Shown here: in pieces, positions 57,342 through 64,000 of the stretch
How the letters are laid out: the number at the start of each line of letters is the position of its first letter
Numbering within the stretch: the stretch's first letter is position 1
NCBI RefSeq assembly: GCF_040448675.1
Contig: NZ_CP159289.1
Location: 3,827,001-3,891,000 of the forward strand
DNA length: 64,000 bases
Source of the DNA: Dyadobacter sp. 676
GTDB taxonomy: Bacteria > Bacteroidota > Bacteroidia > Cytophagales > Spirosomataceae
Reading direction: 5' to 3'
Made by a program: the position numbers and the translations under genes
The notes under the pieces: generated by a model
Told to the model about the DNA's origin: nothing
Database searches by the model: none
Seen by the model: only the letters and a program-made list of their open reading frames with translations

Positions 57342-57383
57342 TATAAGCAATAAGCTATAAGCAATAAGCTTTAAGCTTACAGC
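57342..57383. repeat. Heptamer repeat array E
   Basis: Six contiguous 7-mers TATAAGC, AATAAGC, TATAAGC, AATAAGC, TTTAAGC, TTACAGC, ten bases after the ATPase stop. The clear arm is in one orientation only. Confidence 0.78.
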
Positions 57384-57424
57384 CCCATTAACAAACTTAA
57401 ACAGTCCGACAGCCGAAGTACCCT

Positions 57425-58358
57425 ATGAACCGATTCTCCAAACTGGGCCAATACGGCATTTTTCTCGCATTTGCACTAATATGCCTCGTGCTGGCATTGA
57501 GTACGCCGAAATTTTTCACGGTTTCCAACTTGCTGATCATCGGTAACCAGGTATCCATCAATGCCTTGCTGGCATTCGGGGTAACATTCGTGATCATAAC
57601 CGGGGGGGATCGATTTGTCGCTGGGTTCAATGGTAGCGGTTACCGGCGTTGTGGCGGCCTCATTTGCGCATCCTGATACCTACCCGCTGATTGTGCCCTT
57701 GTTGACCGGCCTGGCGGCGGGTTCGGCGATGGGTGCATTTAACGGGCTGGTTATTACAAAAAGTAAGGTACCGCCATTCATTGTGACGTTGGGAACCATG
57801 ACGATCGGTCGGGGGCTCGCGTTGATTTTGAGTAAGGGAAGGCCTATTTCTAACTTGTCCGATGAATTCAACTTTATCGGTGGCGGGAATATCGCCGGCA
57901 TTCCGTTCCCGATTATTGTGCTCGTGATCGCCTTCGCGGCATGTTCCGTTATTTTGAACAGGACTATTCTCGGGCGCTACATGTATGCGGTGGGAGGTAA
58001 CGAGCCGGCGGCGCGTGCATCCGGGATACGGGTGAGTCGCGTGAAAATGTGGGTATATACCATTTGTGGTCTGCTTTCTGCAATGGGAGGCATATTGCTC
58101 ACTTCCCGCATTACAACCGGCCAGCCAAATGCCGGGGCGGGTTTCGAGCTCGACGCCATCGCGGCCGCCATTATCGGTGGTAGCAGCACATCGGGCGGTA
58201 CCGGGACTATGACCGGCACGTTGATCGGCGCACTGTTGATCGGCGTGATCGGCAACAGCCTGGATTTACTGAATGTGAGCTCCTACTACCAGCAGGTTGT
58301 GATGGGCATGATCATCATTGGAGCGGTGGTACTGGATGGGGTTGGGAAGAGGGATTGA
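57425..58358 (+). CDS. Sugar ABC transporter permease, RbsC type, frame-broken at 57602-57608
   Basis: The reconstructed length is 310 residues, normal for RbsC. The first part (QYGIFLAFALICLVLALSTP, NALLAFGVTFVIITGG) leaves frame at a G7 run. With six G it reads ITGGIDLSLGSMVAVTGVVA, the conserved family segment, and continues as a multi-helix membrane protein with GGNEPAARASGIRVSRVKMW, the loop that docks on the ATPase. It ends GAVVLDGVGKRD. As sequenced, the permease would be truncated after ~83 residues. It is the channel of the importer with the preceding ATPase and following binding protein. Confidence 0.88.
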
Positions 58359-58454
58359 TTGAAGGAGAGGACGGAGGAAAGTAGGGAAATTTGAATTGAT
58401 TTTGAAATACTAAAACATAGATGCGAAGCCGGAAGGTCGGCGCTTGGATAACTT

Positions 58455-59387
58455 ATGAAACGCAATGCAATTTTTGCGGCACTGATCGCCGTTACGATAT
58501 TGACGGGGTGTAGTCCATCTTCCGATAAAGGGTCCGGTGAAGACAAACTGGTAATCGGCGCCACGATGTTGAGTATGCAGAACGAGTTCATCGTCAATGT
58601 GAGCGACGCTATGGAAGCGAAGGCTAAGGAAATGGGGGTCGAGCTGGTTACCGTTGATGCGGAGCGTTCCGCTTTGAAGCAAGTGGAGCAGGTAGAAAGC
58701 TTCATTGGCCAGGGTGTAGACGCTATTATCATGAATCCCTGTGAGGTAGAGGCGAGTTCACCGGCGGTTAAACTCGCAATGGACGCAAAAATCCCGATTA
58801 TTAACGTCAATTCGGAAACATCGGCCAAACCGACGGCATTCGTAGGCTCGGACGACACCGAATCGGCACGTATTGCCATGAAATACATTGCGGAGAAATT
58901 AGGCGGTAAAGGGAATGTGTTGATGATGCATGGTTTTATGGGCCAGGCAGCGCAAATCAAGCGCGACAATGGTGCAAAGGAAATCCTGAAAGCCAATCCC
59001 GGTCTGAAACTGCTGGCGGAGCAATCTGGGGAATGGGACCGCGCAAAAGGCATGTCGCTGGCTGAGAACTGGATACAGTCCTATGGCGATAAGATCGACG
59101 CTATTTTTGCTCAAAACGACGAAATGGGCATGGGGGCCGTAAAAGCGCTGGAAGCCGCCGGCTTGAAGAACAAAGTACTGGTCGTCAGCGTCGACGCCAT
59201 TCCCGATGCGTTGCAGGCAGTGAAAAAAGGGACGTTGGATGCCACCGTTTTTCAGAATGCGAAGGAACAGGGCGAAAAAGCGATAGAAACAGCCGTAAAA
59301 GCGGCTAAGAAAGAGCAGTTTGAAAAAGAGGTGCTTATTCCTTTTCAACTGGTGACGAAGGAGAATGTCGGGACGTTTTTGAAGTGA
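58455..59387 (+). CDS. Sugar ABC transporter substrate-binding lipoprotein, RbsB type
   Basis: 310 residues. The lipoprotein signal has its lipobox at VTILTGCSPSS, so the protein is membrane-anchored in the periplasm. The type I periplasmic binding fold is visible in KLVIGATMLSMQNEFIVNVS, GVDAIIMNPCEVEASSPAVK, VNSETSAKPTAFVGSDDTES, GNVLMMHGFMGQAAQIKRDN, DAIFAQNDEMGMGAVKALEA and VSVDAIPDALQAVKKGTLDA. These are the ribose/allose/inositol group blocks. The ligand cannot be named from sequence. It closes the ABC set; no terminator was seen before the next gene. Confidence 0.92.
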   Translation: MKRNAIFAALIAVTILTGCSPSSDKGSGEDKLVIGATMLSMQNEFIVNVSDAMEAKAKEMGVELVTVDAERSALKQVEQVESFIGQGVDAIIMNPCEVEASSPAVKLAMDAKIPIINVNSETSAKPTAFVGSDDTESARIAMKYIAEKLGGKGNVLMMHGFMGQAAQIKRDNGAKEILKANPGLKLLAEQSGEWDRAKGMSLAENWIQSYGDKIDAIFAQNDEMGMGAVKALEAAGLKNKVLVVSVDAIPDALQAVKKGTLDATVFQNAKEQGEKAIETAVKAAKKEQFEKEVLIPFQLVTKENVGTFLK

Positions 59388-59396
59388 ATAATTTTC

Positions 59397-59874
59397 ATGG
59401 AGTTGAGATCAATCAGTTTTGACGATAATGGCTATCTCGTCCCCGACGAACTGATAGATATTCCATGGAGCTATTTTGAACAGATTTTTATATTCAACCA
59501 TCAACGGGCTGAATTAGCGATACAATTGAAGGAATTTGTGTTCAGCGTAACTGGTTGGAACATAAATAGATTACAGATTTGGGTTGACGGTTCTTTCATA
59601 ACACTCAAACCGCATCCAAACGATATCGATTTGGTTTGTTTTGTGGATAGTGTCTTTTATGAGTCCAATCAAGCGCGACTTTCCCAAGCTTGACATCTAT
59701 TTTGTCAAAAACTATCAAACCGAGCATCCCAAGTACTTTTTGACTAACTTTGATAAACTTGATTGGCTACATTTTCTGACCAGGGATCGTCAAAACAGAA
59801 GAAAGGGATTGTTAATGTGCTATTATCATGAGACCGTTCGATCAACTTCAAACAGAAATACAGGATACGCTTGA
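59397..59874 (+). CDS. DUF6932-like nucleotidyltransferase-fold protein, frame-broken near 59675-59690
   Basis: The reconstructed length is 158 residues. The N-terminal frame MELRSISFDDNGYLVPDELI leads to the nucleotidyltransferase motif DGSFITLKPHPNDIDLVCFV and stops at 59693 as sequenced. A one-base shift near 59680 continues as DFPKLDIYFVKNYQTEHPKY, then LHFLTRDRQNRRKGLLM, matching the C-terminal half of this family. The join may hide a few lost residues, so real decay is also possible. Base composition is more AT-rich than the flanking sugar genes, which suggests a separate origin. It overlaps the next small gene. Confidence 0.6.
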
Positions 59875-60034
59875 GAATATCATTCGGGTGAATGCTTCTA
59901 TCGCCAGGCATGAAACCCAGGAACAGCCTGACGAGCTAGCTATCGCGCAGTTCGAAGAGATTAAGCTGCAATTCACGGAGCATTTGGTAAAGCTATTAGC
60001 GCAGATGGATATTATATTAAGGGTCGCTGCGTAA
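59828..60034 (+). CDS. Small helical protein, possible partner of the DUF6932-like gene
   Basis: 68 residues starting MRPFDQLQTEIQDTLENIIR. It is predicted to be two alpha-helices with a heptad pattern and no membrane segment. It starts 47 bases inside the preceding gene, which implies coupled expression. The family is not recognised. With its neighbour it forms a two-gene unit like the pair at 27.8-28.5 kb. Confidence 0.6.
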   Translation: MRPFDQLQTEIQDTLENIIRVNASIARHETQEQPDELAIAQFEEIKLQFTEHLVKLLAQMDIILRVAA

Positions 60035-60118
60035 GATATCGGGATATTACTTTATCGTTTTTTTTCCTGCTAAATAATCCCCCTTAAAAGTAAAACGCCA
60101 CGCTCTCCGCACTTTTAC

Positions 60119-60130
60119 CGCCATATGGCG
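60119..60130. promoter_or_regulatory. Perfect palindrome upstream of the Tat-exported dehydrogenase gene
   Basis: CGCCATATGGCG is a perfect 12-bp palindrome 36 bases before the start codon. It lies inside a wider inverted repeat (AAACGCCA 60093-60100, TGGCGTTT 60126-60133). It could be an operator or a hairpin. Confidence 0.4.
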
Positions 60131-60165
60131 TTTGCCAGTTTTCCTGAAACCAATCAAAATCACGA

Positions 60166-61533
60166 ATGAACACTTTCAATATCAACCGCCGTAGTTTCCT
60201 TCACGGGGCCACGGCTGCATTGGCACTTTCAACTTTCGGAGCGCAGGGAATGGACCTGATCAACCCGGCCAAAACATGGCGCGTAGGGTTAATTGGCACG
60301 GGTTGGTATGGAAAAAGTGATCTTTTCAGGCTGATCCAGGTCGCGCCGGTAGAAGTGGTCGCGCTGTGCGATGTAGATAAAAACCAACTGAATGAAGCGG
60401 GCAAGCTGGTGAGCCAGCGGCAAAAGTCGGGTAAGACGCCGAAGTTGTACGGCGATTACCAGAAAATGCTGGCGGAAAATGAAATGGACATCGTCCTGAT
60501 CGGCACGCCCGACCATTGGCATGCGCTGCAAATGATCGACGCGGTAAAGGCGGGTGCGCATGTGTACGTTCAAAAACCGATCAGTGTGGATGTAATGGAA
60601 GGAGAAGCAATGGTGGCGGCTGCCCGTAAGTACAAAAAGGTAGTGCAGGTAGGAACGCAGCGTAAAAGCACGCCGCATTTGATCGACGCCAAGAAAAATA
60701 TAGTGGATGCGGGTCTCCTGGGCAAGATATCGCATGTTGAAATGTGCTGCTATTACCACATGCGGGCTAACGGAAACCCGCCCGTCGAGGCAGTGCCCGA
60801 TTACCTCGACTATGAAAAATGGACAGGTCCGGCTCCGTTGCGGCCTTACGACGGCTCGCCCCATATCCGCTGGTGGCGCACGTTTATGGAATATGGCAAC
60901 GGCATTACCGGCGATATGTGTGTACATATGTTCGATACGGTACGCTGGATGCTGAAACTGGGCTGGCCAAAAAAAATTACGTCGACGGGTGGTATCTATG
61001 TGCAGAAAGAAGGTAAGTCTAATATATCCGACACACAATCAGCGATTTTCGAATACGACGGGCTGAATTGCGTCTGGCAGCACCGCACCTGGGGAACGCC
61101 CAATAACCCGGATTATCCGTGGTCGTTTACTCTGTATGGCGAAAAAGGAACGCTCTGGGCGAGCACCATGGCGTACGATTTCATTCCGCAGGGCAAAGGC
61201 GAAAAAATCCACAAGGATGTCGTTTACGAAAAAGAGAAATATCCGGAAGACCTGAAAGAGGACCGGATAGAGCTGAACGCGGCACCCGCTACGCGCCTGC
61301 ACATGCTCGATTTTCTGAATGCGATCGAGAACAACGGCAGGCCGGTCGCCGACATAGAGGAGGGCCATATTTCGACGGCAAGCTGCATTTTGGCAAATCT
61401 TTCGATGAAAACAGGTCGTTCGATTGTTTATGACCCAATAAAACGCGAAATTGTGGGGGACAGAGAGGCTAATGCCCTCCTGGCCCGTGCGTACCGGGCA
61501 CCCTACAAACATCCTGACTATAAGCACGTCTAG
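60166..61533 (+). CDS. Gfo/Idh/MocA family oxidoreductase with Tat signal
   Basis: 455 residues. The twin-arginine signal NRRSFLHGATAALALSTFGA implies folded export with bound NAD(P) to the periplasm. The Rossmann motif is VGLIGTGWYGKSDLFRL, followed by DIVLIGTPDHWHALQMIDAV and VQKPISVDVMEGEAMV, where QKP replaces the usual EKP. The C-terminal domain has GNGITGDMCVHMFDTVRWML. Members of this exported class include glycoside oxidoreductases that work on intact glycosides. It could supply the 3-keto substrate of the DUF1080 protein, which is inference from context. A strong terminator follows. Confidence 0.88.
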   Translation: MNTFNINRRSFLHGATAALALSTFGAQGMDLINPAKTWRVGLIGTGWYGKSDLFRLIQVAPVEVVALCDVDKNQLNEAGKLVSQRQKSGKTPKLYGDYQKMLAENEMDIVLIGTPDHWHALQMIDAVKAGAHVYVQKPISVDVMEGEAMVAAARKYKKVVQVGTQRKSTPHLIDAKKNIVDAGLLGKISHVEMCCYYHMRANGNPPVEAVPDYLDYEKWTGPAPLRPYDGSPHIRWWRTFMEYGNGITGDMCVHMFDTVRWMLKLGWPKKITSTGGIYVQKEGKSNISDTQSAIFEYDGLNCVWQHRTWGTPNNPDYPWSFTLYGEKGTLWASTMAYDFIPQGKGEKIHKDVVYEKEKYPEDLKEDRIELNAAPATRLHMLDFLNAIENNGRPVADIEEGHISTASCILANLSMKTGRSIVYDPIKREIVGDREANALLARAYRAPYKHPDYKHV

Positions 61534-61578
61534 GATAGGTATTTAAAGTTCGTGGTCCCTATATATTCCCAGTACATC

Positions 61579-61606
61579 GCGTCCGGCAAAATCCGGGCGC
61601 GTTTTT
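61579..61606 (+). terminator. Terminator at the end of the carbohydrate locus
   Basis: GCGTCCGG (61579-61586) pairs with CCGGGCGC (61593-61600), with one G-T pair and a 6-base loop, followed by GTTTTT. Confidence 0.75.
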
Positions 61607-61772
61607 GTTGATGGCACGGTATTTTTCAATGCCGCGGCTGCAACAGAAAACCGTTCGCGGAGGTATAAGGGAAAATGAGGGTTTATGGCCTGTGCAAACG
61701 TTTGAAATGATTTGAAATAAGTAATTGTTTCCGTCAATATATCAGTTTTGTTTGTTTAAAAGTTAATTAGAT

Positions 61773-61808
61773 GTTTCACGGATATTTAAACCATTTACCC
61801 CGTGAAAC
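61773..61808. promoter_or_regulatory. Inverted repeat upstream of the DUF4136 gene
   Basis: GTTTCACGG (61773-61781) and CCGTGAAAC (61800-61808) are perfect 9-base complements 18 bases apart, ending 38 bases before the start codon. The spacing suits a dimeric regulator binding two turns apart or a leader hairpin. Confidence 0.45.
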
Positions 61809-61846
61809 TGTCAGAGTAGTACAACAAAACCAAACGTTAAAACACA

Positions 61847-62422
61847 ATGAAAACCATAGCGAAGTTGATAAAGTCCGCCGGCGTGGCGGTTGTGGCGGGT
61901 GTGTTCATCATGGCTTGCAGCAATGCCCTTCAAGTCAGTTACGACTACGACTCCTCTGTGAACCTCAAACAATTCAAAACTTTTAAAGTAGAGGCTGAAC
62001 ATAACATGGAGCAGGACCCGTTGCTGGGTAGCGAGCTGAACAGACGCAGATTGGGCGATGCCGTGGTGGAGGTGATGGAAGCCAAAGGATATAAGCTGGA
62101 CACCAAGAACCCTGAAATCGTCGTGCGTTTTATGACCGACGTGAAGGATCGTCAGCAAATCCGTTCCAACAATATGTACTCCCCTTACATGTGGTGGTAT
62201 GGCGGTGCGAACAACATCTCGACCTACAACTACCAGGAAAGCCGCTTTATTCTTAACATCTATCAGAAATCGACTGAGAGGATGATCTGGCAGGGATGGG
62301 CATCCGGAAAAGTGAAAGCACCGACCAAGAAGGAAGATGCGAATGCGATGGTCCGCAACACCATGGCCGATATCCTGAGATCGTTTCCCGAGGCGACTGC
62401 CGATACTTACAGCAGGAAGTAA
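61847..62422 (+). CDS. DUF4136 domain lipoprotein
   Basis: 191 residues. The lipobox is at VAGVFIMACSNALQ (Cys about 24). DUF4136 starts with VSYDYDSSVNLKQFKTFKVE, continues with ELNRRRLGDAVVEVMEAKGY and VVRFMTDVKDRQQ, and ends with MIWQGWASGKV and MADILRSFPEA. Members are envelope lipoproteins of unknown function, often present in several copies in Cytophagales. It is a single gene with a bidirectional terminator shared with the RND adaptor. Confidence 0.88.
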   Translation: MKTIAKLIKSAGVAVVAGVFIMACSNALQVSYDYDSSVNLKQFKTFKVEAEHNMEQDPLLGSELNRRRLGDAVVEVMEAKGYKLDTKNPEIVVRFMTDVKDRQQIRSNNMYSPYMWWYGGANNISTYNYQESRFILNIYQKSTERMIWQGWASGKVKAPTKKEDANAMVRNTMADILRSFPEATADTYSRK

Positions 62423-62450
62423 TTTTAAGGGACGAGCAGTAATTCACAAC

Positions 62451-62480
62451 AAAAATGCCGGGCTTACGTCCGGCATTTTT
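62451..62480. terminator. Bidirectional terminator between the DUF4136 and RND adaptor genes
   Basis: AAAAATGCCGG (62451-62461) pairs with CCGGCATTTTT (62470-62480), 11 bp with an 8-base loop and A/T runs at both ends. Confidence 0.85.
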
Positions 62481-62502
62481 CATCTCGGATTGTTGCTGCC
62501 AA

Positions 62503-63636
62503 CTACAAATCCTGCCCGTTGCGATATTCCTCCGACGCTTTCTTCACCACCGCGTCCCCGTCGTGCAGATCACCGAATACCTCAACCAAAGTATCGACCA
62601 CGATGCCACGCTTCACAGGGACCCATTCCGCTTTTTTGGCTTTATCACGGATTACGAATACCTGCTCGCTGGAATTGACAACGGCAGTAACCGGTACGAA
62701 TAAAGTGTTGGCCGTGCGCTCGGTATTGAGCTGCACCTGGGCGTACATGCCGGCTTTCAACTCATTTGAGCGGTTATTAACGTCGAATTCGGTCATCATC
62801 GAACGGTTTTCTTCGGACAATGTCCGGGAGCTGCGGGCGTAAACAGCTTTGTAAACTTTTTCAGGACTGGCGGAAACCGTGAAGCTGACCTCGCCTTTGT
62901 CCGGTATGGCGCTGGACATATTTTCGGGAATGGCGAGCGTCAGGCGAAGCCTGGTGTTGTCTTCCAGTATAAATAATGGTTTGGCGCCGCCTTCTCCGGG
63001 CCCTACGAGCGCACCGGGACTGATATTTCTTTCCGTAATGATACCGTCGAATGGCGCAGTTACGGTAAGGTAACGCGATAATTCGGTCTTGGTTTCCATG
63101 AATGACCTGGCCGCCTGCACATTGCCCTTGGCGACCGACATCGCCGCGCTATCTGCCGCAGCGCGTGCTTTGGCGAGGTCGAGCTCGTGGAGGGAAACGG
63201 CGCCTTCGGTGCGGTTTGTCTTTTGCAGGCGATTGTATGTCAATGCACTTGCCTGGTAGCGGGTGGTAATTTCGTGTAATGCGGCCTCGGCAGCGATAAG
63301 CTGCGCTTTGGCCTGGCTTAGTTCGGAGATGATTTCGGGTGCTTCCAGTACTGCCAGCACCTGGCCTTTCCTGACGATCGTACCACGGTCGACATTCACC
63401 GTTTTAACAAACCCCTTCACCTTCGGATGAATGCTTACCTTGTTCCAGGGCTTCAACTCGCCGGGCAATGCGATCTGCTTGGCCGGTTTCATACTTTTGA
63501 CGAATGCCAATTCCACAACAGGTTCTTTAACCGGAGCCTTTACTTCGTGGCTTTCGCTCGTCTCGGCCGTACTGCTGCACGCGCTTATGCCCGCAGCGAC
63601 GGTAATCAGTATCAAAATGGATTTCAGGGTATTCAT
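62503..63636 (-). CDS. RND efflux periplasmic adaptor subunit (second system)
   Basis: 377 residues from ATG at 63636. The lipoprotein signal is [20 protein letters not shown] with Cys at 20. HlyD/AcrA architecture follows: [20 protein letters not shown], first lipoyl half [20 protein letters not shown], coiled-coil hairpin (about 110-190), second half [20 protein letters not shown], beta-barrel and the membrane-proximal end. The reading frame continues without a stop into the permease upstream, which would fuse the two proteins. The lipobox and the ATGA overlap described for the permease argue that this gene starts at 63636. Gene order (permease before adaptor) differs from the system at 2.5 kb. 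Confidence 0.88.
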   Translation of the reverse strand: MNTLKSILILITVAAGISACSSTAETSESHEVKAPVKEPVVELAFVKSMKPAKQIALPGELKPWNKVSIHPKVKGFVKTVNVDRGTIVRKGQVLAVLEAPEIISELSQAKAQLIAAEAALHEITTRYQASALTYNRLQKTNRTEGAVSLHELDLAKARAAADSAAMSVAKGNVQAARSFMETKTELSRYLTVTAPFDGIITERNISPGALVGPGEGGAKPLFILEDNTRLRLTLAIPENMSSAIPDKGEVSFTVSASPEKVYKAVYARSSRTLSEENRSMMTEFDVNNRSNELKAGMYAQVQLNTERTANTLFVPVTAVVNSSEQVFVIRDKAKKAEWVPVKRGIVVDTLVEVFGDLHDGDAVVKKASEEYRNGQDL

Positions 63637-64000
63637 AGAAACGGATGTTTGGAGTTTTTTACGGAAAAAATTGCTTTCGGGATCTTCGGGATCGAGGGAT
63701 ACCGAATTGATGGACGCTTTGCGCTGTACGAGGGTAAAAACGGCCGGCAGAATCAGCAGCGAGGCTAATGTGGATGCAATGAGCCCGCCGATAACAGCCT
63801 GGCCGAGCGGTGCGATCTGGTCGCCGCCTTCGCCAAGGCCCGAGGCCATTGGTACCATACCGGCGATCATCGCGATACTCGTCATTAGGATAGGCCGGAT
63901 CCGGCTTCCGGCCGCGAGCGTTACGGCTTTACCGGCATCCCGCAATTTCAGGCGCAGGTTCTCCGCATTGGTTACCATCAGGATCGCATTCGCCACGGAT
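63633..64000 (-). CDS. RND efflux permease, C-terminal part (5' end outside the window), probable frame break at 63655-63660
   Basis: About 120 residues are visible. [40 protein letters not shown] and [20 protein letters not shown] are TM11-TM12 of an RND pump, in the style of the heavy-metal/CusA-like group common in this phylum. The tail reads [20 protein letters not shown] and then runs into the adaptor without a stop. If the A6 run (T6 at 63655-63660 on the plus strand) is five, the tail becomes [11 protein letters not shown] with a TGA at 63635-63633 that overlaps the adaptor ATG as ATGA, the same junction seen in the first RND operon. Confidence 0.82.

Larger units (their letters stand above)
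61534..61846. other. 313-base gap before the DUF4136 gene
   Basis: The gap holds the terminator at 61579-61606, AT-rich sequence at 61690-61770 presumably carrying the DUF4136 promoter, and the inverted repeat at 61773-61808. No coding frame is convincing. Confidence 0.55.

Noticed and set aside
57602..57608. Programmed frameshifting or transcriptional slippage at G7 and A7 runs
   Set aside because: Twelve breaks in unrelated genes, several not in slippery sites, make sequence error simpler; no stimulatory structure was seen at the permease or yceI breaks.

Overview
The window looks like a chromosomal piece of a Bacteroidota genome of the order Cytophagales. Codon use, GC near 50%, weak Shine-Dalgarno signals, a lipoprotein-type TamA, an OMP_b-brl_3-type TonB receptor, secreted Gfo/Idh/MocA and DUF1080 proteins and glycan enzymes all fit a soil or plant polysaccharide degrader resembling Dyadobacter or Spirosoma. 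The genus is inference. No rRNA, tRNA, phage, IS element or CRISPR array was recognised.

Layout. 1-6.7 kb: start of an alpha-2-macroglobulin-family gene, then an RND efflux pair. 7-14.9 kb: housekeeping genes metK, lipA, waaA, a ROK regulator, rsgA and methylmalonyl-CoA epimerase; the metK-lipA gap may encode a small RNA. 15-25.8 kb (minus strand): tamA and tamB outer-membrane assembly genes, a LolA-like protein and a TonB-type receptor. 26-33 kb: GH20 hexosaminidase, a nucleotidyltransferase-fold gene pair, pyrD, ftsK and a LolA-like carrier. 33-38.2 kb (minus): a DUF2383 stress-type protein, topoisomerase IB, and heme oxygenase plus bacteriophytochrome kinase. 38.2-43.7 kb: DUF4142 protein, then an operon of Cys-type sulfatase, FAD oxidoreductase, formylglycine-generating enzyme and a serine hydrolase. 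43.8-61.6 kb: YceI, then a long plus-strand carbohydrate locus holding GH130-like, DUF1080, ThuA, three TIM-barrel sugar isomerases, a cupin isomerase, an aldose-epimerase-like protein, two Gfo/Idh/MocA dehydrogenases and a complete RbsABC-type importer. 61.8-64 kb: DUF4136 lipoprotein and part of a second RND system on the minus strand.

The carbohydrate locus is the most coherent candidate system. Secreted enzymes (GH130-like, DUF1080, ThuA, Tat-exported dehydrogenase) could oxidise and cleave glycosides outside the inner membrane, the ABC importer could take up the product, and the cytoplasmic isomerases and dehydrogenase could feed it to central metabolism. Five of its gene junctions carry arrays of a degenerate 7-bp repeat, mostly as inverted pairs between a stop codon and the next start. 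One further junction carries a cluster of GGTGC-N3-GCACC hairpins.

Twelve genes are interrupted by single-base frame breaks, eleven of which look like an extra base and many of which lie in homopolymers of six or seven. The density and the intact coding on both sides favour residual assembly indels over gene decay. Those genes are described at full reconstructed extent with the break marked.
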